Positions 1 through 6,519 are shown, numbered from the stretch's first letter. The stretch is DNA of 12,310 bases from CAYGJN01 sp964350135 (GCA_964350135.1 CAYGJN010000088.1:1-12310), one strand, 5' to 3'. The notes: generated from the sequence alone by a model not told the origin. Translations and numbers: made by a program.

Positions 1-51
1 TTCCGTCTTGTTGGGGAGGTTTTTTGTATTATTCTCATTGGTATATGTTAA

Positions 52-297
52 GATTATAATATAAAAGAAGATGAACAAAAAGTAGAAGGAACAATTATTA
101 AAATTCTATCTCCTACTGATTGTATAAAAGATAGATTGGCGAGCTATATTCATTGGAATGCTGAAGAATGCTTGGATCAAGCTGTACTCGTTGCCAAAGC
201 TCATAATTTTAATAATGCAGCTGTAAAGAAATGGTGTGACGGGGAAGGTGCCCCTGATGCTTATAAGAAGTTTCAAAAAAAATTGAAAGGAGCTTAA
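52..297 (+). pseudogene. C-terminal remnant of a nucleotidyltransferase-like hypothetical protein
   Basis: The frame is open from just after a TAA at 49-51 to a TAA at 295-297, about 81 codons, and contains no ATG. The peptide reads like a true protein C-terminus: a segment around ILSPTDCIKDRLASYIHW, then an LDQAVLVAK helix and a WCDGEGAPDAYKKF ending. From memory this resembles the end of small nucleotidyltransferase-fold hypothetical proteins, in which a 'PT-C-KDRLA' segment precedes an acidic/basic helical tail. Family assignment is tentative. All three forward frames are stopped within bases 1-60, so no intact upstream part joins it inside the window. It is therefore either a decayed 3' fragment or a frameshifted gene whose front lies before base 1. 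The reverse-strand frame over the same bases looks like a shadow. Confidence 0.45.
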
Positions 298-557
298 GTT
301 TCTTTGCTTTTGTAGTACTTTGTAGTTACTTTCAAAAATCACACAACAAATTTATATAGTTACGAGGCTTCCACTACCTCCACCATCCACAAAACTTTTC
401 GAACCACTGTCCCCCTACAATTACAGCGACAAACATGTATGTGCGATATCGTAAAATGAAGTCTTTGTTTTTAAATGCTTAGAAAGCTTCAAGTCAGAGA
501 CAAGGTCAGAGTTTAGATCAGTGATCCACTTTGACCCTTTCTCTGAGGTAATGACCA
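298..557. other. Gene-free stretch downstream of the remnant
   Basis: No convincing reading frame is visible on either strand. Very short reverse-strand stretches rich in Gly/Ser or Trp (around 345-435) are broken by stops within about 20 codons. A directly repeated GTCAGAG heptamer lies near 494-512. The bases CCTCCACCA at 377-385 resemble a tmRNA 3' end but lack the T-arm. I see no promoter or terminator that I would defend. Confidence 0.4.
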
Positions 558-591
558 TTATAATCTGCATTGAGTGTCTGCTATTACCTCA
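544..591. repeat. 9-bp perfect inverted repeat
   Basis: TGAGGTAAT at 544-552 is the exact reverse complement of ATTACCTCA at 583-591, with a 30-base spacer. It straddles the stop of the small reverse ORF at 558-767. It could fold as a long-loop hairpin in either transcript or be a protein-binding dyad. There is no T-run on either side, so it is not a standard intrinsic terminator. Confidence 0.4.
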
Positions 592-767
592 CAGCTACCA
601 TCAGTCTGTGTCGGCTGAGCAAGGATAGTGCACATGTAATGCGCATATTGGCTAGCTCCAAGCCAAACAGTGTACTCATTAAATGGGATACTTGCTGAAC
701 TAATAAGTTTAGTAAAAGTTGGTCTCCAGGTTGGATATGAACTTACATACTTTTTAATTTCGGCCAT
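558..767 (-). CDS. Small hypothetical protein (69 aa), doubtful
   Basis: I do not recognise this 69-residue reading frame. In favour of it being real, an AGAGGA Shine-Dalgarno-like sequence sits six bases before the ATG, and residue composition is protein-like (MAEIKKYVSSYPTWRP start, several aromatic residues, three cysteines in the second half). Against it are its short length, the absence of a recognisable domain, its position in an otherwise gene-free stretch, and its being covered on the other strand by a hydrophobic frame of similar length. No signal peptide or membrane segment is evident. It may be a real small protein, the surviving front of a broken gene, or chance. Confidence 0.3.
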   Translation of the reverse strand: MAEIKKYVSSYPTWRPTFTKLISSASIPFNEYTVWLGASQYAHYMCTILAQPTQTDGSCEVIADTQCRL

Positions 768-1235
768 AACAATTCCTCTACAAAGCCAGTCATTGTCATT
801 ACTTTACTTTCTGTTGTCCATGAGAAAGCAGCATTTGAAAACAGCAGTAGAATTACTATATATTTTTAAAAAGATTTCATATAACTTCCCCTTCAAACTA
901 ATGTTCTAGTAAGTATTGATTAAGTAGTTTGAAATTTAGAGAAATTTTAAGAAAATGCAAAATAAATAATAAGCATGACTGAAATAGGTGTTTTTTATGA
1001 GTGTAATCTACACTTAGAAAAACTTATAAACGTCTCTTCTACAGCAACTCTAATAATTCTAATGACTAATGTTATTTCTTTAGGAGTATATACAACCCTG
1101 TAATCACCAATAAGGTTTTTTATTTCTTCAAAAAATGGCAAATGAAAATCATAGATCTATTTTAAGAAATTCAAGGTTTTATATAAAGTTTTGGCTTAGT
1201 TATCTTAACATGATTCATGATAAAATACCTCTGTG
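768..1235. other. AT-rich gene-free stretch with a possible coding remnant
   Basis: No gene with a start and ribosome site is visible. On the reverse strand a frame is open from 1156 down to a TAA at 995-997 (53 codons, no ATG). It is protein-like, with the segment LPFFEEIKNLIGDYRVVYTP and then a hydrophobic/basic tail, and could be a decayed gene end. GATAAAAT at 1219-1226 is a possible -10 element just before the structured block that follows, but no good -35 lies at normal spacing. Confidence 0.3.
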
Positions 1236-1490
1236 GACCGTGATATAAAGCAACTACTAGCTTGGTAGTGAGAGTCGAGAAGCCTCGGGGACATCAGACA
1301 TTATGGAAGAACTGTAAGTGAAATTACGAACGAGCACTAGGTTAAAAAGAAGTCCAAAAGAACCTAGCGGAACGCCACATATAACGAGATAGGCACGTTA
1401 CGATAGTAGAGATAACAAAGTTAAGACCCGACAGCACGAGTTGCAAGGGTACGATAATGTTTCTGCGTTCTTCGGGTTTTGGTGAATGAG
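1236..1490 (+). ncRNA. Structured RNA candidate, possibly a truncated group II intron-like domain
   Basis: This block is richer in G and C than its flanks, is stop-ridden in all frames and contains a succession of local helices. These are ACTAC 1253-1257 with GTAGT 1265-1269; CGAG 1276-1279 with CTCG 1284-1287; GTAA 1314-1317 with TTAC 1324-1327; CTAGGTT 1337-1343 with AACCTAG 1361-1367; TAACG 1382-1386 with CGTTA 1396-1400; and AAGACCCGA 1423-1431 with TCGGGTTTT 1472-1480 (one G-U pair). Such density is unlike neighbouring intergenic DNA. The style, with many short GC helices and GUGA-type loops, reminds me of domain I of bacterial group II introns. However, I see no domain V and no reverse transcriptase gene, so the identity is unproven. 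It is not tmRNA, RNase P RNA, SRP RNA or an rRNA fragment that I can recognise. Strand and ends are approximate. Confidence 0.4.
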
Positions 1491-1542
1491 AAGAAGTAAA
1501 TATTCCTTCCACCACCACGATTTTCTCAGGTAGTAGATATTC

Positions 1543-2418
1543 TTATAGGAAAGAAGCTTTTTTCTCATTTAGAAAGTCTATGAAAGCACGAGTTTTAGGA
1601 GGAAGGTTTTTACTTGCTGAGAAAACAACTTGAAGTGGGCTTTTTTGGGTGCCCCAATTTGGAAGGACTCGAATCAATCGTCCTTTATTGATTTCATTTT
1701 TGCATAAAGTATTTGGCAGGACGGATATTCCTTTAGACTCAAGTACAAGTTTTTTTAGCATAGGAAATGAGTTCACTCTCATATCAGGTGATATCCCATA
1801 CATTTGATACATATCAGCTAGTGGGTCTTGATGATTTTCATTGTAAAACGAAAGTAAATTATGCCCAGATAAGTCTTTCCAATTTTTTGGAACACCTTTT
1901 AAGTTTATATACTCTTTGCTTGCAACAAGTATTAACTGAGCTTCAGTTATCTTTTTTTGTTTCAGTGAGGAGTCCTTTAGTCTTCCCACACGTAATGCTA
2001 AATCTATATCATTTGCAGTTAGGTCAATATAAGCGTCACTTAGAAGAACTTTAAACTTTACACTGGGATAGAGTTTAGAAAACTCGCAGAGAAGATTTGG
2101 CATTATATTTTCCCCAAAATCTATGGGCGCAGAGATTGATAGAACTCCTGATACTTCTCCAGAGCTATTGGCCATTGACTCAACTTTTTGCTCTAACTGG
2201 TGGATGAGTCCTTGTGTTTCCTGGTAGAGGTTTTTACCGGACTCTGTGAGACTTATTGATCTGGTACTTCTTTTTATAAGCTGAGTCTTCAGATCCTCTT
2301 CAAGCCTGCCAATAGATCGACTAACTCTCGATTTAGGCTGTTTAAGTTGGCGAGCTGCCTTAGTAAAGCTTTCAAATTCAGCAACTTTTATGAATGTTTT
2401 TAGTAAATTGAAGTTCAA
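1543..2418 (-). CDS. LysR-family transcriptional regulator
   Basis: This 291-residue protein has normal LysR length. Residues 1-60 form the winged helix-turn-helix (FESFTKAARQLKQPKSRVSRSIGRLEEDL, then the RSTRSISLTESG wing), followed by a linker helix and a periplasmic-binding-protein-like effector domain from about residue 90 (GVLSISAPIDFGENIMPNLL) to the end. The start is TTG at 2416-2418, preceded by AGGAC six bases upstream; an in-frame TAG just above rules out a longer form. It is transcribed away from the DoxX-pirin-FMN reductase genes, and the spacer contains a dyad-symmetric candidate operator. The usual LysR logic would have it activate the divergent operon and repress itself. Its effector cannot be read from sequence; quinones, electrophiles or flavonoid-like aromatics would fit the targets. 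Confidence 0.93.
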   Translation of the reverse strand: MNFNLLKTFIKVAEFESFTKAARQLKQPKSRVSRSIGRLEEDLKTQLIKRSTRSISLTESGKNLYQETQGLIHQLEQKVESMANSSGEVSGVLSISAPIDFGENIMPNLLCEFSKLYPSVKFKVLLSDAYIDLTANDIDLALRVGRLKDSSLKQKKITEAQLILVASKEYINLKGVPKNWKDLSGHNLLSFYNENHQDPLADMYQMYGISPDMRVNSFPMLKKLVLESKGISVLPNTLCKNEINKGRLIRVLPNWGTQKSPLQVVFSASKNLPPKTRAFIDFLNEKKASFL

Positions 2419-2424
2419 TTTATT

Positions 2425-2460
2425 GTCCTATATATAGAACAGTGTATCCTGAACATGTCC
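2425..2460. promoter_or_regulatory. Candidate LysR operator in the divergent spacer
   Basis: GTCCTATATATAGAAC (2425-2440) is a 16-bp palindrome with one mismatched pair. A second inverted pair, GAAC (2451-2454) and GTCC (2457-2460), follows, giving the mirrored series GTCC-GAAC-GAAC-GTCC. Two adjacent dyads of this size, one overlapping the regulator's own ribosome site and one upstream of the target promoter, match how LysR tetramers bind. Use by this LysR is inferred. Confidence 0.45.
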
Positions 2461-2462
2461 TC

Positions 2463-2491
2463 TTTTGCAACGCCAGAGAATGGTTGATAAT
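2463..2491 (+). promoter_or_regulatory. Putative sigma70-type promoter of the DoxX operon
   Basis: The -10 candidate is GATAAT at 2486-2491. The -35 is either TTTTGC at 2463-2468 (17-base spacing) or TTGCAA at 2465-2470 (15-base spacing). The -35 match is weak, which is normal for an activator-dependent promoter, and the palindromic operator lies directly upstream. Confidence 0.35.
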
Positions 2492-2528
2492 CAAAATAAC
2501 AAATCATCAAATAGCTTTGGAGGCTTAA

Positions 2529-2909
2529 ATGAAAAACAAATCAATACTTGGTACAAGAATCTTACTAGGAGCTTTATTATTAACTTTTGGTTTAAACGGA
2601 TTTTTTAACTTTATGCCAAACCCACCTGCAACTGCTGAAGCAGGGGCTTTATTTGGAGCTCTAGCAAAAACGGGCTATTTCTTTCCATTTGTTAAGGTAA
2701 TAGAAGTCATTACAGGACTTCTATTACTAAGCAATAAATTTACAGCATTTGCATTGGTTCTTTTTACACCAATTTTAGTTGGTATCGCTCAGATTAACTT
2801 AATCTTAAACCCAAGTGGGATACCTATTACGATATTTTTAGTAGCACTACATTTATTCTTAGCTTATCAGTACAGAGCTAGCTACAAAGCCATCTTTCAG
2901 CAAGTCTAA
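2529..2909 (+). CDS. DoxX family integral membrane protein
   Basis: This 126-residue protein has four predicted membrane helices at about residues 8-26, 50-68, 71-90 and 97-115, the standard DoxX/DoxD-like fold and length. The second helix carries the family-typical Glu in VKVIEVITGLLLL (Glu59). A strong GGAGG lies seven bases before the ATG. It is the first gene of a three-gene set, with pirin 20 bases downstream. DoxX-like proteins take part in quinone-linked oxidation or thiosulfate metabolism in some organisms and associate with redox-stress responses in others. Pairing with pirin and a flavin reductase suggests a membrane partner in quinone or electrophile handling. That role is inferred from context, and no catalytic motif proves an activity. 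Confidence 0.88.
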   Translation: MKNKSILGTRILLGALLLTFGLNGFFNFMPNPPATAEAGALFGALAKTGYFFPFVKVIEVITGLLLLSNKFTAFALVLFTPILVGIAQINLILNPSGIPITIFLVALHLFLAYQYRASYKAIFQQV

Positions 2910-2929
2910 AAAAAGTTAAAGGAGAAAAA

Positions 2930-3655
2930 ATGAAAAATATATTACATAAAGCAAATACTAGAGGCATAGCAGACCATGGATGGCTTAAAAGTCACCATAG
3001 TTTTAGCTTTGCAAACTATCGCAACCCAGAGCGAATGGGGTTTGGAGCTTTAAGAGTCATTAATGATGATATTGTACTTCCAAGTGAAGGCTTTGGTACT
3101 CACCCTCATCAAAATATGGAGATTATATCTGTACCTTTAAAGGGAGCTCTTAAGCATAAAGACACTATGGGAAACGAGCATGTGATTAAAAAAGGAGAGA
3201 TCCAGGTCATGTCTGCGGGTACTGGGCTTCAGCATAGTGAATACAATAATTCGAATGATGAAGATGTTAATTTTTTACAAATTTGGGTTTTACCTAAGAA
3301 AAGTAATGTTAGGCCAAACTACTCTCAAAAAGAATTTCTTGAAAGTGATCGATTGAACAAGGCACAGCTAATTGTCTCTCCCGATGGAAGGGAGGACTCT
3401 GTTGAAATCAATCAAGATGCTTTTTTCTCTTTAGCAAAATTAAACAAAGGTCATAAGTTAGTTTACTCAAAATTCATGGAAGATAATGGGGTTTACTTTT
3501 TCGTACTTAACGGAAGTTTTAATGTGAACAGACAATTATTAGAGTTAAGAGATGGACTTGGAATTGAAAGCATTGGGGAAATAGAAATTTCTTCTGAATC
3601 AGATGGAGAAATACTAATTATGGAAGTACCAATGAATATTAATGGGAGAGTGTAA
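2930..3655 (+). CDS. Pirin family protein (cupin, quercetinase-like)
   Basis: This 241-residue pirin has two cupin halves. The metal-binding set of the N-terminal cupin is complete: His58 and His60 in FGTHPHQNMEI, His102 and Glu104 in GLQHSE. This matches the positions known for E. coli YhhW (57, 59, 101, 103) shifted by one. Bacterial pirins of this type bind Fe or another divalent metal and can show quercetin 2,3-dioxygenase activity in vitro; the natural substrate is usually unknown. A GGAG ribosome site precedes the ATG. The TAA overlaps the ATG of the following FMN reductase by one base, implying translational coupling. Co-expression with a reductase and DoxX supports a role in aromatic or quinone detoxification, which is inference. 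Confidence 0.93.
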   Translation: MKNILHKANTRGIADHGWLKSHHSFSFANYRNPERMGFGALRVINDDIVLPSEGFGTHPHQNMEIISVPLKGALKHKDTMGNEHVIKKGEIQVMSAGTGLQHSEYNNSNDEDVNFLQIWVLPKKSNVRPNYSQKEFLESDRLNKAQLIVSPDGREDSVEINQDAFFSLAKLNKGHKLVYSKFMEDNGVYFFVLNGSFNVNRQLLELRDGLGIESIGEIEISSESDGEILIMEVPMNINGRV

Positions 3656-4185
3656 TGTCAAAAATTATAATCCTGGCCGGAAGTAATAATAAAAATCTTG
3701 AGTTAGCCAAAGAGTTTGAAAATTACTTAGTCAAAAAAACTGTTGAGAGTATTGTTATAGACATAGTCTCACTTGGTATCCCTCTCTATACCCCTGTTGA
3801 GGAATCAAAAGGGATTCCAGAGATAGTTCATCATTATAAAGAGCTTTTTGATAATGCAGCTGGCTTTGTCTTTGTCATTCCTGAGTATAACGGAGGGATA
3901 CCGCCTGCTGTGACAAGTTTGATTGCTTGGATTAGCCGCAGTGGAGATAATAATTGGAGACAAGCTTTTAATGGAAAACCTGCTGCTCTTGCAAGCTTCA
4001 GTGGAAGTGGAGGGGTACAAGCCTTGGTCTCTCTTAGAACTCAGCTTTCTTATATTGGATTAAACACTATTGGAAGACAGGTAAGGGCAACTTTTAAAGA
4101 AGAGTTAAAGATGAGTGATCTTGAAGCAGTTTCTGACATTTTGCTGAAGGGAATTGATAGAAGTTTAAACCCAGAGCTCAATTGA
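3655..4185 (+). CDS. NADPH-dependent FMN reductase / quinone reductase
   Basis: This 176-residue flavodoxin-fold protein is of the NADPH-dependent FMN reductase family (azoreductase/ChrR-like). The FMN phosphate loop is AGSNNKN at residues 8-14, and the family signature PEYNGG at 76-81 contacts the isoalloxazine ring. The later segment GKPAALASFSGSGGVQ (about 107-122) is also typical. Such enzymes reduce flavins, quinones, azo dyes or metal ions at the expense of NAD(P)H in the cytoplasm. It overlaps the pirin stop by one base and ends the three-gene unit. No clear terminator is visible in the following 115 bases. Confidence 0.92.
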   Translation: MSKIIILAGSNNKNLELAKEFENYLVKKTVESIVIDIVSLGIPLYTPVEESKGIPEIVHHYKELFDNAAGFVFVIPEYNGGIPPAVTSLIAWISRSGDNNWRQAFNGKPAALASFSGSGGVQALVSLRTQLSYIGLNTIGRQVRATFKEELKMSDLEAVSDILLKGIDRSLNPELN

Positions 4186-4300
4186 GCAAGCATAGGCGGC
4201 TTAGACACCTTTAGATCCCTTAATTATTTGTCATTTTAAGACGATAAATTTATTGGCCGAGTATTTTCTTCTATTAATGCTATTGGTGGAAATGAAGACT

Positions 4301-5029
4301 ATGAGAAAAGTTTGTATTCGCAGCTTCTTATTTTTTGCAATCTCTTTGATTGCTTTAGGCTCATCTGAAAAAGATGTTGAAGCCTCTTTGAAAGCAGCTA
4401 TAGATCTGACAGATGATCTCTACTCTGGTGCTGGCATAGATAGGGTCATGTTGGAGCTTTATTTTGATCCTAAGTGTTTTGTTGATATAGACAAGTCTGC
4501 GATTAAGGCTTCATTTGAAGGGCTTGTTAAGTTTGATGATAGTGGAAGACCTATTAACCCAAAATTAAAAGATGGAATGCCGACAGGGAAAGGGCCAAAG
4601 CTTTGGCATTGGGGACCTAATCACACTGCTGATGCGGTTGTAACTAGACTTAATCCAGATACAAATAGGTTAGAGATGTTATTAATCAAAAGATCAACTG
4701 GGGAGTGGGCATTTCCAGGTGGATTTATAGATGGAAGTGAGTCAGGTGCAAAAGCGGCCATTCGTGAATTGGCCGAAGAAGCAGGACTAGTCTTGGAAGG
4801 AATAACATCCAGATCTGTTTATAAAGGTTATGTGGATGATCCCCGAAATGCCCAAAATGCCTGGATTGAAACTCAAGCAGAGCATTTTCATTTAACCGGT
4901 AAGAACGCTCTCTTAAAAATACAAGCTGCAGATGACGCCACCGCCGCTCAATGGGTAGATGTAGAAGATAGTATTCCTCCACTTTATGCAAGTCATAGTG
5001 AGATCGCAGCGAAAGCTTTGGGACGGTAG
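4301..5029 (+). CDS. NUDT9/TRPM2-type ADP-ribose pyrophosphatase, apparently exported
   Basis: This Nudix hydrolase has a perfect box: Gly141, Glu147, then RELAEEAGL ending at residue 163 (G-x5-E-x7-REUxEExGU). The flanking blocks are those of human NUDT9 and the TRPM2 NUDT9-H domain: WGPNHTAD at about 104-111, GEWAFPGG before the box, and YKGYVDDPRNAQNAWIE at about 174-190. The predicted reaction is ADP-ribose to AMP plus ribose 5-phosphate. The N-terminus (MRKVCIR, then a hydrophobic run ending near ALGSS) looks like a signal peptide or anchor, unusual for this family. ATG 4301 is chosen because GGTGGA lies ten bases upstream. In-frame alternatives are ATG 4292, too close to that site, and TTG 4253. 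The sequence between about residues 25 and 90 has no feature I recognise. Confidence 0.87.
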   Translation: MRKVCIRSFLFFAISLIALGSSEKDVEASLKAAIDLTDDLYSGAGIDRVMLELYFDPKCFVDIDKSAIKASFEGLVKFDDSGRPINPKLKDGMPTGKGPKLWHWGPNHTADAVVTRLNPDTNRLEMLLIKRSTGEWAFPGGFIDGSESGAKAAIRELAEEAGLVLEGITSRSVYKGYVDDPRNAQNAWIETQAEHFHLTGKNALLKIQAADDATAAQWVDVEDSIPPLYASHSEIAAKALGR

Positions 5030-5066
5030 GGTTCGCTAAATTTATTTAAAATATGATAGATTTGTT

Positions 5067-5072
5067 TATACT
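5067..5072 (+). promoter_or_regulatory. Possible -10 element of the glutaredoxin-like gene
   Basis: TATACT lies 21 bases before the ATG in the intergenic gap. The -35 position is only AT-rich, with no good match, so this is a weak call. Confidence 0.25.
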
Positions 5073-5093
5073 AACTTCAAAAAAGAGATTTAT

Positions 5094-5444
5094 ATGAAAT
5101 TTATAAGATATATTGTTGGCCAGATTCTTCTGATTCTTAATTTCCTAACACAACCAAGTCTTGGAAAAAGAAATGATGAAAAACAAAAAGAAGTGGAAAA
5201 GGAATTAGAAAATTATTCTTTATATCAATTTAATGCATGCCCTTTTTGCATTAAGGTTAGAAGAGTTATGAGAAGGCTTAATCTTCCTATTGAAATTAAA
5301 AATGCTAATACAGATGAGCAGATAAAAGCTGAATTGCTAGAAAAAGGTGGAAGTCCAAAAGTTCCTTGTTTGAGAATAGGTGATACTTGGATGTATGAGT
5401 CTAATGATATTATAGAATTTTTAGATAAGAAGTTTGCATTATAA
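5094..5444 (+). CDS. Membrane-anchored glutaredoxin-like protein
   Basis: This 116-residue protein has an N-terminal hydrophobic helix (about residues 5-19), a basic/acidic linker, and a glutaredoxin/GST-N thioredoxin fold from about residue 40. The redox motif is Cys49-Pro-Phe-Cys52 in YQFNACPFCIKVRR. The cis-proline region is KVPCLRIGD (89-97) and the glutathione-binding end is YESNDIIEFL. Length and organisation match the 'glutaredoxin family protein' common in marine gammaproteobacteria. The two cysteines suggest a dithiol oxidoreductase. The helix would place it at the inner membrane; the side is not certain from sequence, though the positive residues after the helix favour the cytoplasm. 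AAGAGA before the ATG is a modest ribosome site. Its neighbours are an ADP-ribose Nudix enzyme and a kinase, with no evident operon partner. Confidence 0.87.
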   Translation: MKFIRYIVGQILLILNFLTQPSLGKRNDEKQKEVEKELENYSLYQFNACPFCIKVRRVMRRLNLPIEIKNANTDEQIKAELLEKGGSPKVPCLRIGDTWMYESNDIIEFLDKKFAL

Positions 5445-5503
5445 AAATGAAACTAGGGTCTTGATACAAACAACTTTAATGTCCTAATTTTAAAGGTCTA
5501 AAT

Positions 5504-6001
5504 ATGTCAAAACTATATATCTTCTCAGGGTTACCATGTTCGGGAAAGTCTACACTTGGCAAAGAGCTTGCCAAAAGAACTAATGCAACTTTTATTCGCA
5601 TTGATACAGTAGAGCAAGGTCTTAGAGATATTTGTCATTATGAAGTTGATGGGGGCGAAGGTTATAGACTCTGCTATAGAATTGCTTCAGAAAATCTTAA
5701 ACTTGGAAATAATGTTATCGCTGACTCCGTAAACCCATGGGAGCTTACGAGGAAAGAATGGAATCAAGTGGCAATTGATGCGAGATCAGAGTTTATTAAT
5801 ATAGAAGTTATTTGTTCAGATGAAAATGAACATAAAAAAAGAGTGGAAAGTCGCGATAGTGGCATACCAACTCTCAAGAGAATTACTTGGGAAGATATTG
5901 TTACTCGTGACTATCACAAGTGGAATATGGATCGTATTCAAATTGATACATTCGGTAAGTCAATTGAAGAATGTCTTAACGAGTTAGAGGGAAGAATATA
6001 A
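5504..6001 (+). CDS. P-loop kinase-like ATPase (AAA_33 type)
   Basis: This 165-residue protein has a Walker A motif GLPCSGKST at residues 9-17, an acidic residue after strand two (IRIDTVEQ, Asp34), an IADSVNPW segment (72-79) equivalent to the Walker B/substrate region, and an arginine-rich lid (HKKRVESRD, 110-118). This is the plan of small predicted kinases of the AAA_33/zeta-toxin/chloramphenicol phosphotransferase group, which phosphorylate a small molecule or nucleotide. The substrate is unknown. No partner antitoxin gene is adjacent, so a toxin role is not supported. The start ATG has AAAGG upstream. A weak promoter (TTGATA 5461-5466, AT-rich -10 near 5485) lies in the gap before it. 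Confidence 0.82.
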   Translation: MSKLYIFSGLPCSGKSTLGKELAKRTNATFIRIDTVEQGLRDICHYEVDGGEGYRLCYRIASENLKLGNNVIADSVNPWELTRKEWNQVAIDARSEFINIEVICSDENEHKKRVESRDSGIPTLKRITWEDIVTRDYHKWNMDRIQIDTFGKSIEECLNELEGRI

Positions 6002-6021
6002 GTGATCAAAATAGTATCACT
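6001..6021. terminator. Hairpin in the convergent gap, possible bidirectional terminator
   Basis: AGTGAT (6001-6006) and ATCACT (6016-6021) form a 6-bp stem with a 9-base loop directly at the stop of the kinase gene. A second small stem, TCAAG/CTTGA, follows near 6030-6042, then an A-run. Neither has a T-run on the correct side, so termination efficiency is doubtful. The convergent location is the main support. Confidence 0.25.
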
Positions 6022-6054
6022 AGAAATATTCAAGATTCTTGATTGAAAAAAAAT

Positions 6055-6519
6055 CTAATTACTTATAAACTCAATTCCAAGGCCCTGATCTTGAAATTCT
6101 TTTTTGAGGAAAAGCTCTTTTATTGCACGGCCAGAAGTGCTTTCAGATAATTTGTTTGAAAATTCGATAACAGCACAGATTTCATCTTTGAACTGTCCAA
6201 ACGCATAATTTTGAAAATTCTCAAGGGTAATATAATAAGCTGTCACTTTGTCTTTTTTTCCAAAACCTTCTGCAAGAATTGATAAAGAGAGATCACAAAG
6301 CTGAACTGGCTTTGAGTCGCTGATGATCTCATTTGCGTACTTGATATGCTTTTCTTCCATAGGACGAATTTCAATATTAAAATTTTTTAAGGTGTGCCCA
6401 TAAGGGCAGTGAAGGCAATTGGTTTTGCAGCATGTACCTCGATTGCGAAGGTAAGCAGAGGTTTGAACCTCTTCTCCTGCATCATTGGTATATGTTAAAT
6501 TATTTTTTTCATTATTCAT
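6055..6519 (-). CDS. DUF5522-like Cys-rich protein with an extra C-terminal domain
   Basis: This 154-residue protein has an N-terminal 45 residues carrying SAYLRNRGTCCKTNCLHCPYG, the four-cysteine signature (Cys30, 31, 35, 38) of the small DUF5522 family, likely a metal-binding knuckle. DUF5522 proteins are often little more than this module. Here about 110 further residues follow, beginning FNIEIRPMEEKHIKYANEII. The remainder is mixed alpha/beta and ends FLKKEFQDQGLGIEFISN; I do not recognise it. It may be complete or slightly shortened. The ATG lacks a good Shine-Dalgarno sequence. It is convergent with the kinase and divergent from the beta-propeller gene, so it is probably transcribed alone. 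Function unknown. Confidence 0.7.
   Translation of the reverse strand: MNNEKNNLTYTNDAGEEVQTSAYLRNRGTCCKTNCLHCPYGHTLKNFNIEIRPMEEKHIKYANEIISDSKPVQLCDLSLSILAEGFGKKDKVTAYYITLENFQNYAFGQFKDEICAVIEFSNKLSESTSGRAIKELFLKKEFQDQGLGIEFISN

Noticed and set aside
377..385. CCTCCACCA resembling the 3' end of tmRNA, which would suggest an integration site.
   Set aside because: No T-arm (GGTTCGA) or acceptor-stem partner precedes it, so there is no attachment-site or tmRNA support.
670..909. A hydrophobic 79-residue forward frame.
   Set aside because: It has no ribosome site, its hydrophobicity follows from AT-rich sequence, and it overlaps the better-supported reverse small ORF.
1236..1490. Assignment of the structured block as an rRNA, tmRNA or RNase P fragment.
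   Set aside because: None of the universally conserved sequences of those RNAs that I know are present on either strand.
1549..1564. Near-palindrome GAAAGAAGCTTTTTTC at the end of the LysR gene.
   Set aside because: It has no loop, so it would not make a hairpin terminator, and it lies inside the coding region.
1767..2054. A 95-codon forward frame within the LysR gene, and similar frames inside the FMN reductase, Nudix, secreted-protein and desaturase genes.
   Set aside because: All lie opposite or out of frame with well-supported genes, lack ribosome sites and have no family resemblance.
5504..6001. A zeta-toxin type toxin-antitoxin role for the small P-loop kinase.
   Set aside because: No adjacent small antitoxin gene is present, and the general predicted-kinase features explain the sequence.
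35..6498. A 17-base exact direct repeat (tcattggtatatgttaa) at 35-51 and 6482-6498.
   Set aside because: The second copy is ordinary coding sequence of the DUF5522-like gene, flanks do not match, and a shared AT-rich 17-mer in 12 kb is only mildly unlikely by chance. I cannot show a duplicated gene start at 1-51.
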